A stretch of 64,000 bases of DNA, taken from contig NC_080672.1 of the NCBI RefSeq assembly GCF_030247195.1, positions 187,619,201-187,683,200 on the forward strand, given 5' to 3'. The stretch is from Topomyia yanbarensis. Lineage: Eukaryota; Arthropoda; Insecta; Diptera; Culicidae. The notes beneath the pieces are model-generated. The model made no database searches, had not been told where the DNA came from, and worked only from the letters and a program-made list of their open reading frames with translations. Of the stretch, positions 45,992 through 54,962 are shown piece by piece (position 1 is the first letter of the stretch; each line of letters begins with the position of its first letter). Both the position numbers and the translations under genes were made by a program.

Positions 45992-46400
45992 CTAGGGTGC
46001 ACAGTGGCACGACTTAGAACAAAAGGGTGACTAAAGTCCAAACTTTACCGCATCGGTTCAAATAGGACGTTTTTATGTAATTTTGGTGCGCTGAATTCGT
46101 TTTTGATATTAAAACATTTTAAAAATAAACATTTACCATTCATTAGGGTGCCCAAAAATCGAAATCGTTCTTAAAATTTGTGTATGTTAATTTTCGTGTG
46201 CTAAATCGTTTTTTATATGAACACTTGTAAAAAAATTCATTATACATTAGGGTGGCTCAAAAATAATTATTTTGTTGTGAAGGTTCAAAATTTTTTAAAG
46301 AAATTTTTGTGCGCTATTTTGGTTATGAAACTAGAAACTAACTTTACTACTTATTAGAGTGGCTCAAAAGTAAATATATTGTCTTTTGTAATGATTTTTT
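45992..46400. repeat. Loose tandem repeat, period about 106 bp, 3-4 units
   Basis: Units begin near 45992, 46143, 46248 and 46354 with CTAGGGTGCACAG, ATTAGGGTGCCCAAAAA, ATTAGGGTGGCTCAAAAA and ATTAGAGTGGCTCAAAAG. Spacing of the last three is 105-106 bp. Diverged and non-coding. Confidence 0.65.
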
Positions 46401-47539
46401 TCAATAGTAAATTTGAAATTTATTTTCCACATTGAAACAAATTGATTCTCATCTCATTATGGGGTTTTAGAAATGACTATTTTGTTTTTAAGGATCAAAT
46501 AAGATGTGTTAGACTAATTTTGGGACGTTTAATTCATTATTGGGTTACTTGACATGAAAACTACATTTTCATTCATTTCCAAAACAAACATTTTGAGCGT
46601 CTTAGTGGAATGTTGATTTACATTCACTAATCAACAAGATTTTTTTTCACAGGTGTGTTTTAAGTTACTTAGATTGCTTATTTCATATCTTAAATAAAAA
46701 ATCCAAATCCCTTTTTTCGCGTAAAAATTAAAAATGGTCTTATTTTACATGGATAATATCGCATACCCTTAAGCTATATCAGTGCTATGCAAACTCGGAT
46801 CAAAATAGTCTCACCAAATAACTAGAACTCAACTGTGTTCACTCAATTTGACAGTTATTGCATAAGTTAGCAAAAATAGTTCCAGAAACATTTTGACATA
46901 TTTCAGAGGGTTGAGAATATTTACTGATTTTTAAACATTCTTAATACCTTTACCACCTAAAAACCAAACTTCCCAATCGGTTTCTTATTCTTGATCACTA
47001 GAATAACCCTTGTAGATCATACTCTCAATGCTATTTGAAAGTTGTGTATGTATTAATGTCATTATTCTAGCTATAAAGTGATTATTCAAATTCAATATCA
47101 CTAATAACCATGCGTCTCCATTGACAGTTTTTAATGTCCCTTTTTGGGGTCCCGTTTCAAAATATCGGCTGCGGCGCCGCGTCAGATTTTGAACGTTAAT
47201 AACTTTTATTATACTTAACAGAATGATTTGATTTTTAGGCCAATTTGTTGCAAATTGGCAAATTGGTTCCTCTATGCTGTATTAAAATTTGAAGTATGTA
47301 TAACACGCACTAATAACAAAAAATTGTGTTTTGAAAAATCTTTCGAAAACGACTCGGAAAAGTGAAAATTTTCAGCCCATCCCGCACAGAGCCGTCATTA
47401 TGATAGACCAACCGAACAATAAAATAATGAAAAGTTTATATATAGATCCACTACATGTTTGTTCCTACGATTATTCGCATTGGGTTGCTTGACGAGAGCA
47501 GTTGGTGGGGGAAAGACGGCATATTCCTTTGGTTAGGCC
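46401..47539. other. AT-rich spacer upstream of the histone relics
   Basis: No gene recognised. GC-rich GGCTGCGGCGCCGCGTC lies at 47168-47184. From about 47450 the sequence becomes the upstream flank that is repeated before each H3 relic. Confidence 0.4.
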
Positions 47540-47599
47540 ATTAGAAGCCGGACGGAAAGGAAAGGCTCATGCACGGCACGAGAACGAGCGAGAAAGCGA

Positions 47600-47924
47600 T
47601 AGTAGTGCATATTAGCGCGATTATAAAAATATCTGTCGGTTGGTTTTTCTCATCATTCGTATTCGTTCAAGCACTAGCAAGCAGCCAGTCCACCGAAGGA
47701 AAGCAGTTGGCGATGACGACGGTCGGAAAAAGTGCTCCAGCTGCTGGTCACTTATCGAAATCCGATCAGGAACTGTCGCCCTGCAAGAATTTCGCCCCAA
47801 CTAAAGGGCAACAGAGAAACTAATCTGTGTTCTAATAAGAGTTAAACTGGCTCACTGTGTCCGCGGGGAGTGCGTCTGAATTATGCTCCCGCAATAAAAC
47901 AATAAACGGTTCTTTACAGGACCA
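47600..47924 (+). pseudogene. Histone H3 pseudogene, copy A (N-terminal part joined to last codons), with 3' stem-loop
   Basis: Replication-type histone H3 relic. From about 47668 the DNA follows the H3 N-terminal coding order: KQ..A.KST-GG, KQLA, GKSAPA, then (frame changed) RSGTVALQEFR, matching the H3 segments KQLA, RKSAPATGG and RPGTVALREIR. The central histone fold is missing. At 47847-47879 LAHCVRGECV-stop corresponds to the H3 C-terminus LARRIRGERA-stop. A histone 3' stem-loop follows at 47909-47924. Upstream, ATTATAAAAATAT (near 47620) may be the old TATA box and TCATTCGTATTCG the old start region. Frameshifts and the deletion rule out a functional H3. The parent may be a clustered H3 gene; orthology is not tested. 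Confidence 0.7.
47909..47924 (+). terminator. Histone mRNA 3' stem-loop (copy A)
   Basis: GGTTCTTTACAGGACC: a 6-bp stem with one G-T pair and a 4-nt loop, 30 bases after the H3-like stop codon. Downstream AATAAGAGTT resembles the purine-rich histone downstream element. Confidence 0.75.
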
Positions 47925-48590
47925 ATTAATTGTGTTCTAATAAGAGTTAAACTGAAATTTACATTTTATGGTGTATAACAAATAATTTTCAGAAAGCTAT
48001 ATAAGAAATACGATGTGTGGAAAGAAAGAAAGAGAATTTAAATTATCCTCTCTCGCTCGTTTTCGTGCACTGCTTTTCCATTCCTTTCTGCTGCTAATAC
48101 CATCATAACTAAAACGACTGTCGTATTCTCCCACCATCCCATGGCCAGTGTTGCCACAATTGCATGTCGCTATTACAATGTGAATTATTTTATTGAACTA
48201 TTTGGCAGCTTCCGTTGATTAACTGCATAAATCGATTTGTTTGTGCAGCTCCTTGCTAGTAGCAAACTAAATATCCTTTATCAGCGCTAACAAATAACAC
48301 AAAAGAATTTAAATTTGTGAAAATCTTTTCCTTCCTTCTTCTCAAATCTGCAACATTCTTTGAAAATATTGTTGGAATGTTGTTATTGAAAAACTGAACA
48401 TGCAAGTTTGCTAGCACTGGCCACTAGATTGAAGGCGATGGAAAGACAGAATATTCGTTTTGGTTATGCTAGTATTGGTAGCCGAACGGAAAGGAAAGGC
48501 ACAGGAATGGCACGAAAGAGAGCGATAGTAGTGCTTTCTCGTGTTTTCATATATGAATATTGGTCGGCCGATTTTTCTCATCATTCGTAT
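47925..48590. other. Flank between H3 relics A and B
   Basis: Largely duplicated DNA: 47930-48060 recurs at 48850-48975, and 48270-48500 recurs at 49075-49290. No separate gene. Confidence 0.6.
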
Positions 48591-48846
48591 TCGTTCAAGC
48601 ACTAGTAAGCAGCCAGTCTACCGAAGGAAAGCAGTTGGCGATGACGACGGTCGGAAAAAGTGCCCCAGCTACTGGTCACTCATCGCAATCCGATCAGGAA
48701 CTGTCGCCCTGCAAGAATTTCGCCCCAACTAAAGGGCAACAGAGAAACTGTGTTCTAATAAGAGTTAAACTGGCTCACTGTGTCCGCGGGGAGTGCGTCT
48801 GAATTATGCTCCCGCAATAAAACAATAAACGGTTCTTTACAGGACC
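48591..48846 (+). pseudogene. Histone H3 pseudogene, copy B, with 3' stem-loop
   Basis: Tandem duplicate of copy A, 922 bp downstream. One open frame (48560-48802) now runs through KQLAMTTVGKSAPATG, an out-of-frame RPGTVALREIR equivalent, and LAHCVRGECV at the end, mimicking a continuous protein. The correct H3 frame changes at least twice and the histone fold is absent, as in copy A. In the other frame RSGTVALQEFRPN is visible. The shared deletion and shared frame changes show that the gene decayed before the local duplication. The stem-loop at 48831-48846 is identical to that of copy A. Confidence 0.7.
48831..48846 (+). terminator. Histone mRNA 3' stem-loop (copy B)
   Basis: GGTTCTTTACAGGACC, same position relative to the H3-like stop as in copy A. 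Confidence 0.75.
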
Positions 48847-49378
48847 AATTAATTGTGTTCTAATAAGAGTTAAACTGAAATTTACATTTTATGGTGTATA
48901 ACAAATAATTTTCAGAAAGCTATATAAGAAATACGATGTGTGGGAAGAAAGAAAGAGAATTTAAATTATCCTCTCTCGCTCGTTTTCGTGCACTGCTTTT
49001 CCATTCCTTTCTGCTGCTAATACCATCATAACAAACGAATGTGGGTGTTCCCCCACCATCCCATGGCCAGTATCAGCGCTAACAAATAAGACAAAAGAAT
49101 TTAAATTTGTGAAAATCTTTTCCTTCCTTCTTTTCAAATCTGCAACATTCTTTGAAAATATTGTTGGAATGTTGTTATTGAAAAACTGAACATGCAAGTT
49201 TGCTAGCACTGGCCACTAGATTGAAGGCGATTGAAAGACAGAATATTCGTTTTGGTTATGCTAGTATTGGTAGCCGAACGGAAAGGAATGGCACGAAAAC
49301 GAGCGATAGTAGTGCTTTTTCGTGTTTTCATATATGAATATTGGTCGGTCGGTTTTTCTCATCATTCGTATTCGTTCA
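48847..49378. other. Flank between H3 relics B and C
   Basis: Duplicated flanking DNA as between A and B, with a deletion relative to it near 49070. No separate gene. Confidence 0.6.
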
Positions 49379-49515
49379 AGCACTAGCAAGCAGTTTGAGG
49401 ATACAAAATAGTGCGCCAAGTACGTAACTTTCTCGCAAAAGAAATCAAACTGGCTCACAGTGTCCGCTGGGAGTGGGCGTAAATTACAATAAAAGCAACG
49501 GTTCTTTTCAGGACC
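49379..49515 (+). pseudogene. Histone H3 pseudogene, copy C (C-terminal fragments), with 3' stem-loop
   Basis: After the same upstream flank as copies A and B, the N-terminal H3 coding DNA is replaced at about 49394 by a C-terminal fragment. FEDTK-stop-CAKYVT corresponds to the H3 segment FEDTNLCAIHAKRVT, then KLAHSVRWEWA-stop to the end LARRIRGERA. The stem-loop at 49500-49515 follows. An internal deletion different from that of A and B produced it. It is probably an older or independently decayed member of the same array. Confidence 0.65.
49500..49515 (+). terminator. Histone mRNA 3' stem-loop (copy C)
   Basis: GGTTCTTTTCAGGACC: the loop TTTC matches the animal histone consensus, with one G-T pair in the stem. 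Confidence 0.8.
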
Positions 49516-49839
49516 AATCAATTGTGTTCTAGTGAGAGGTAAACTGAAACTTTCATTTTAAGGTGTGTAACAAATTTTCAACAAGCAACATGATACGTTG
49601 TGTCGAAAGAAGTAGCTTGCACACGGAACAAAAATTTAAATTATCCTCTCGCTCGTTTCGTGCACTGCTTTTCCATTCCTTTCTACTGTTATTATCAGTA
49701 TTACCAAAACGAATGTGTTATTGCATGTGTTTAAGAGAAACGTTGAAGTCGCATGCTTCTATTCGAGCTTTTTGGCAGTCTCCGTGAACTAACTGCATTA
49801 AATGATTTTTTTGTGCAGCTCCGTGCTAGTAGCAAACAA
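49516..49839. other. Flank between H3 relics C and D
   Basis: Continues the duplicated flank type (CTCTCGCTCGTTTCGTGCAC and TTGTGCAGCTCCGTGCTAGT recur from 48050 and 48241). No separate gene. Confidence 0.5.
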
Positions 49840-50062
49840 AATGGCCCTACCAGTGTCTGATTCGTGAGATTGTGCAGGATTTCAAAGTCGAGCTAAGCTT
49901 ATAAAGTTCAGCCGTAATGGTACCCGAAGAAGCCAGTCTTGTCGTTTTGTTCGAGGCTACAAAACAGTTCGCCAGGCACGTAACTATCATGCCAAAAATA
50001 TCCAACGATCTAGCGCATCACCATCAACACCAACGCCGATACCAAAGGTTCTTTTCAGAACC
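49840..50062 (+). pseudogene. Histone H3 pseudogene, copy D (C-terminal half), with 3' stem-loop
   Basis: Best preserved C-terminal half. The translation KWPYQCLIREIVQDFKVEL, a stop near 49907, SSAVMVPEEASLVVLFEAT and ARHVTIMPKISNDLAH follows the order of H3 ([55 protein letters not shown]). The stretch is in one frame except for the stop, with many substitutions. The last codons before the normal H3 stop have decayed. A stem-loop lies at 50047-50062. This fragment confirms that the short similarities in copies A-C are real H3 remnants. Confidence 0.75.
50047..50062 (+). terminator. Histone mRNA 3' stem-loop (copy D)
   Basis: GGTTCTTTTCAGAACC: a perfect 6-bp stem with a TTTC loop. Confidence 0.8.
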
Positions 50063-50690
50063 ACCATTATTACCATAGAGAATTATTTGAAAATTTGCCA
50101 TTCAAACGTGATTCTGTTGAATATTATTAGATTTAAATTAACGTCTCGAATTGAAATCACGACGCTCCGGTTATGTGACAGACATTACCCACCCATCTTT
50201 TTTTATTGTGACCACGACTAACGGACACCCCATTTCAATATTTCTGAAGGAACAGAAGGTCGAGTTTGGAAAGTTTGTAACTTTCATTGTACTTAACCAA
50301 ATTACACAATGTTCGCACTAATGATTCAGAAATATGATCAGGAATCTTCTATTAGATTTGTAAGTATGTATAATTTACATGAATAAAGAAAAATTGATTT
50401 TCAGGATCTGTTCTTCCATTGGCCAGTACTACGCGACTTCCTCATGCTAACAATTCATTTCATCGTTAGCCATCTCCCTCACCAAGGCCAACAACGCCAA
50501 CAAAACCGGTCCTTTTCAGGACCACCATCATTTTTGTAAAGAATAATTTGAAATATTCCTCGCCCAAATCACCTTTTGTCCGAAAATTCCAATGAGTATC
50601 AACATATTTGAAGAACGTGTTCCTTATGTATTCTACATCTCTCCGGTTATGTCGCAGACATTACCCACCCATCTTTTTTTTAAATTTTGA
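50063..50690 (+). repeat. Tandem duplicate of the copy D 3' end and flank
   Basis: 50400-50690 repeats the layout of 49980-50220 diverged: CTCCCTCACCAAGGCCAACA, stem-loop, ACCACCATCATTTTTG, then CTCCGGTTATG.CGCAGACATTACCCACCCATC. Only about 100 bp before the stem-loop could be old histone coding sequence, and it is not identifiable. Confidence 0.65.
50508..50523 (+). terminator. Histone mRNA 3' stem-loop (fifth copy)
   Basis: GGTCCTTTTCAGGACC: a perfect 6-bp stem and TTTC loop. No recognisable histone ORF remains immediately upstream. Confidence 0.75.
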
Positions 50691-51181
50691 CTGCTTATCG
50701 CAAGTTTTCGCAAAACTAGCATAGACTCATTTTAAAGAGAAAATTAAAAGCTTTCGAATGAGTATAGTGTGATCGCGGGCATTCACGGGCGTCGTTGTTG
50801 TTATCGCATTAGAAGTTCGAATTCAATAAAAAATCATGACAAACAGTTATCTAAACACTAACTAAACCAACTAGTGACTAATTTTTGGCGATTTTACGAT
50901 GTAATTTTATCACACGGATAATTTTGGTGAAGTAATGCAATGCATAAAATCAACCGTTTTTTTGAAAAATGAAAATAATCGTATGTAGTTCCTATGGTCA
51001 AATAATGCAAAAAACACTTGAGTTATGAGCTTCAAAAAGCTGTCAAAAATCCATTTTACGTTCAAATCACCTAAAATCTCGCGAAAATGTCTCTGATGGC
51101 TCAGCTGATACGAGAAAAATACTAGTGGGAATATCGCATAACCTTCATATACGGACTTAAGTCCGGGCTCGTCCCACTGTG
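50691..51181. other. AT-rich spacer
   Basis: No gene recognised up to the start of the palindromic element at 51182. Confidence 0.4.
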
Positions 51182-51881
51182 GGGTGGGGCAAAATGATCG
51201 TTTTTTCAGCACAGCACTTTTTTGGTTCCTTTCGGGGTCCCAAACAACTGTGCAAAATTTGGGGTCGATTGGTGTTGACCCGGCGTAGCGCATTGCGTTT
51301 GAAATTTGTATAAAGAGTAGTATGGGAAAACCTACATTTTTGCATTTTTAATTCTACAGACTACAATTCTTCCTTTAGTATGCAAAGAAATAGATAGAAG
51401 TGTAGTCCAGGATATGCTGAACAACTTTGCCGAAGGATGTATGGTGTTAGAATGTCTCTAAGCCATGTTATAGATGTTCAAAGTTCGATACATCGAATTA
51501 AATGCTAAAAATCATTTTTATTGCCAACACTGCGGGTGTACCAATGGTATTTCATATAGCATTCCGAAATAACATTATATATTTTAGTTTTACATCATTG
51601 GTATGTTTGAATGAATTATTCAAAAGCCTTAGATCAATTTCATGAGCGTAGGTCGTTGAGTAATAGGGCATAGTGAGGGGGGATGGAGGGGGCCTTTAAT
51701 ATGTAGAAATTCGAACTGAAATGTTATCGAGTTGGAATGTTCAGATGAATTATTTCAAAACAATTACACAATATCCTACGCATAATAGTAACGACGAAAT
51801 AAAACATACTGTATCCCTTTGCCTTAACTTTTATCAATAAAAGTTACGTTACAGACTGAATCAACTGTCGAGTTGATATAT
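51182..51881 (+). mobile_element. Left arm of palindromic TIR element 'E2', truncated
   Basis: It starts GGGTGGGGCAAAATGATCG, the counterpart of the right end near 59547 (GGGTGGGGCATTG when inverted). It is the inverse of about 58830-59540 and, from 51462, the direct copy of 58187-58604. It stops at about 51881, where it is joined to an arm of another element (E1) through the shared word ATATGT. Confidence 0.7.
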
Positions 51882-52156
51882 GTATGATTTAAATATCTCA
51901 ATTCAAATACTATGATTATTTCCTTTCAAAAGAGGTATAAATTGTAATTTTCTGATTGTTACTTCAAAAGTTATAGCATTTAATGTATTTTTCCTCCATA
52001 TTTTCCCATAGCAACAATTTCAAAAAAAATTCAAGCAAGGTGGGCGGGGGTCTAAAATTGTCCAAATGATGTGAAATTTGGCATCTGAGCTTACTTTCAC
52101 ATTTGTCACAACAGGTGCCTTTGAGAACTCAAAAAAAAATTTTTTTTGCGATGCCC
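51882..52156 (+). mobile_element. Right arm of palindromic TIR element 'E1', truncated
   Basis: Direct copy of 60688-60956, ending TTTTTTTGCGATGCCC followed by TA. The rest of E1 is missing here. Confidence 0.7.
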
Positions 52157-52337
52157 TAATATGTACACACACAGATACATGCATACATATATGGATATAT
52201 AAGCGTGATATAATCGAAACATTACTGTATATGTTTTTGTAAGTGACCTATAGTACGAAGAGTAGAACACGCCACCATTTGGAATCATTGGCTTATTATT
52301 TACGAAACACAGCTGTCATTTCGGAAAAAATATAAAG

Positions 52338-52816
52338 CTGTTCGTAAAAATAGCTGCGCAACCACAATAGGTTTTCAAATCGCTAGTTTCCAAAATTTTC
52401 AGTTTAGTCAATCTGTTTTGTTCGGAATAGTATTCCTACACTTACAATTGACCCGAAATTATAAGTTTGTAAATTGTAGTATTTCACGAAAATGGGTCGT
52501 TCGAGGCACTGTACAGTCGAGGAGCCAAATCTCATCAAAGTCCGAGAAAAGTACAACTACTCACAATACGGTACCTTCACAATCGTCTGAACTTTGTCGA
52601 ATTTCACGCCAAGTGAACCGTCGAAAAGTGGCATACCATTTATTGAGCTGATGATAGTAGAGTGGTATTATTAAAATCAAAAGGTAGGCGTCAGTAGGTT
52701 AGACGACCACCAGGAACTGAATTATTATCACTATACACGATGCGAACATGAAAAACATACTCAAAGCCGAATCACCATACTCGAAAAAACGCTTGCGCTG
52801 CTATTATTTCGAACAG
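52338..52816 (+). mobile_element. Tc1-like element, internally deleted (479 bp)
   Basis: Ends are CTGTTCGTAAAAATAGCTGC at left and, inverted, CTGTTCGAAATAATAGCAGC at right; TA follows the right end. It encloses only the start of a transposase (52492-52590). A second, near-identical copy is at 61138-61616 within the duplication. Confidence 0.7.
52492..52590 (+). pseudogene. Tc1-like transposase, N-terminal 32 codons
   Basis: MGRSRHCTVEEPNLIKVREK opens like the DNA-binding N-terminus of mosquito Tc1-family transposases (MGR-x-HC-T-x-EE pattern, start of the first helix-turn-helix). It stops at 52588-52590 after 32 codons. The rest of the recognition domain and the whole DDE catalytic domain are missing. 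The element therefore could only be moved by a related enzyme acting on its ends. The reading is based on remembered family resemblance over a short stretch, so a search is needed for certainty. Confidence 0.55.
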
Positions 52817-52818
52817 TA

Positions 52819-52966
52819 GGGGAGACTGAGGAGACTTGATCCCCTTTTTTATTTCTCAATCCTACTCCGTGGAATGATAAAAAAACGATGTATTTTTTGT
52901 AGTTTTATATTGTTTCTAGGGTTGACTGATAATCATAATAAAATTACATGGAAATATTATACTGGA
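52819..52966 (+). mobile_element. Left end of the GGGGAGACTGAGGAG TIR element, truncated by the duplication junction
   Basis: Starts GGGGAGACTGAGGAGACTTG directly after TA (52817-52818), abutting the Tc1-like right end. Identical in layout to 61619-61766 but cut at 52966, where the CR1 element begins. Confidence 0.8.
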
Positions 52967-53851
52967 ATTGAATTCTGGCAACACTGTTGTTTATGGTTGA
53001 CGCTAAACTGATACAGTCCGCGATAAATCTTAAATATATAGTGTTTTTTTGCTATTTTGCTTTTAATTAAGTGTTATTTTGATAATTGATAACGTGGTTG
53101 TTGAGGGCTGAGTGAAGTTTGTGAGGAGGCAGTGTCAAAGTTAGCATAATTCGCAAAAAAAAATATTTGCATATGTGCATTCGTATCCAAGAGAGGTCCA
53201 TTGTTGTGCTATTATTTAGCCGTTTCCCCGGCCTCCTGTTGCTGTTGTTGTTGCTGTGTTGGAGTGAAGGAACCCACTTGGCGATGCGACTACGTATTGA
53301 GTAGAAGGTAATTGTGAGTACACCTATAGATACACTTTGTGGTACCGTTTGTTTCACGCAAAAGTTTGATCGTGTCCCGTGTCGCTCAAACGGCTAGCTG
53401 GCTAATGAAGAACAGTTGAGTGAAACCTAACCGGTACACATAGTGGTTCGCGCTCCCGTGACAGTAGCGTGTGATATCCATTGCCGCCCAAACGGCTACT
53501 TGACGAGCAAATCGCTTTGGTTGTGGTTGAGTGGACTTAGTCTGGTAGGTTGGAAAGCAAACTTCAACGTTCGTTTAGTTGAGTAGCTGTGGGAACACAA
53601 TCTCTAAACGGCACTGCTGTGAATAACTGTATGCATACATACGATTGTTTTTTGGATACGACGCGTTTGGTAACAGTTATCTGCTGTTGTTTTGGTACTG
53701 CTTCTCCACTGACCCAACTTAGTGATCTATAATTTGTTGCCTTACATCACAGAAATTTGTTATAGTGTGTGTTGCCTGTATGATATTTGTTTGTTTACTT
53801 TTTTGTCTCCCTTAATAACTTGCTTCAGCTTGCTTCCGTGAATTGACTATA
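52967..53851 (+). other. 5' untranslated region of the CR1-group element
   Basis: About 885 bp without a conserved ORF, richer in GC than the surroundings; presumably holds the internal promoter. GTTGCTGTTGTTGTTGCTG occurs near 53237. Confidence 0.6.
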
Positions 53852-54919
53852 ATGAATAAAGATGATGAATTTATCTGCTCCGTTTGCGAGAAAAAAGAGT
53901 CCGATTGTTCAAAAGTTTTAACGTGCATGTACTGTTTCTCTAGTGTCCACTTTAAATGTAAAAATATTATAGGCAATGCGATACGCCGCATGAGAGAAAT
54001 CGATTATTTTTGTTCGTCTGACTGCTCAGCGATCTACCAACGAATTGTGACAATGCAGAATAGTAACCGTTCATTGGTTTCTTCTCTTGCTGCGGAAATG
54101 AAAGCAACAATTTCTGCAACAGTTGCAAAGGAAATGCAAGCGGTTACAACCGAGGTGAAACAAATTACCACCACCATTGAAAAGTCCCAGGCCTTTTTAT
54201 CCGACAAGTTCGATGAGATTGTCACTGACTTTAAGGATCTTAAATTAGAAAATGAAAATTTAAAAGCTGATATAAATCGTTTGAAAAAATCACTAAATCA
54301 TTTAGAGGGTACAGTTCATAATTTGGAAGCTAATGTTGACAGGTCGGACAAAGCCGTCTTAAGTAATAATGCTGTCGTTTGGGGTATTCCTTCCATTCCG
54401 GGTGAGAACGTTTCTCAACTAATTGATAAATTGCTGCTCTGTATAGGGCTACGGGGAAATTCAGGATTTGTAGTATCAGCCGAGAGGATTTTCGTCAGCA
54501 ACAAACCTAACGCTCCGGTTCCTATCAGAATTGTTTTTTGTAACAAAGAGTTGAAAGATGCAGTTTTTACTAAAAAGAAACAATTCGGAAAATTATTGTC
54601 AACTTCGATTGATGAAAAGTTTGTAGTTAACGGTAGAGCCACAAACGTGACCTTGCGCGATAAACTGACTCCATTAGCTCTGGAGTTGCTCAAAGAACTC
54701 AGGGAATCACAAGAATTGTTAAACGTGAAGCACATTTGGGCAGGAAGGGGTGGAGTCATATTGATAAAACAAGATGACAATAGTAAGCCGGAATTGGTAA
54801 AAACTCGAGAAGATCTCAATCGTGTCATGAAACATTTTTTGAAACCAGTACATACACCTGATTGCGCGTCAACTTCTGTGCAATCTCCTTCGCCTAAGCG
54901 GAAGAAAAGCACACAATAA
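53852..54919 (+). CDS. CR1-group ORF1 protein with PHD-like zinc finger and coiled coil
   Basis: ORF1 of a non-LTR retrotransposon, 355 codons from the ATG at 53852; the frame is open a few codons further upstream without another ATG. Residues 9-58 form a C4HC3 finger (C9, C12, C25, C28, H33, C36, C54, C58) of the PHD type known from ORF1 of CR1-related elements. A long helical, heptad-like region follows (about 70-165: DKFDEIVTDFKDLKLENENL and onward). After it comes an alpha/beta region (AVVWGIPSIPGENV...RIVFCNKELKDAVF) resembling the RNA-binding part of ORF1 proteins. The tail is basic (SPKRKKSTQ). The protein is expected to bind element RNA and form the RNP that ORF2 joins. The frame is intact. 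ORF2 starts 43 bases after the stop, so ORF2 translation probably needs reinitiation. Confidence 0.85.
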   Translation: MNKDDEFICSVCEKKESDCSKVLTCMYCFSSVHFKCKNIIGNAIRRMREIDYFCSSDCSAIYQRIVTMQNSNRSLVSSLAAEMKATISATVAKEMQAVTTEVKQITTTIEKSQAFLSDKFDEIVTDFKDLKLENENLKADINRLKKSLNHLEGTVHNLEANVDRSDKAVLSNNAVVWGIPSIPGENVSQLIDKLLLCIGLRGNSGFVVSAERIFVSNKPNAPVPIRIVFCNKELKDAVFTKKKQFGKLLSTSIDEKFVVNGRATNVTLRDKLTPLALELLKELRESQELLNVKHIWAGRGGVILIKQDDNSKPELVKTREDLNRVMKHFLKPVHTPDCASTSVQSPSPKRKKSTQ

Positions 54920-54962
54920 ATTTCTGAAATTTCTTAAAAATTTGGGTTGCCAATCATGAAAA

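Larger units (their letters stand above)
51462..52966 (+). repeat. Left copy of a direct duplication flanking the CR1 element
   Basis: Matches 58187-61766 at both ends with near identity: 51462-51881 with 58187-58604 and 51882-52966 with 60688-61766. It lacks 2.1 kb present in the right copy (58605-60687). The last shared bases, ATTATACTGGA, abut the CR1 element. Confidence 0.85.

Noticed and set aside
48560..48802. Novel 80-residue protein
   Set aside because: It is an out-of-frame mixture of histone H3 fragments from a deleted gene.
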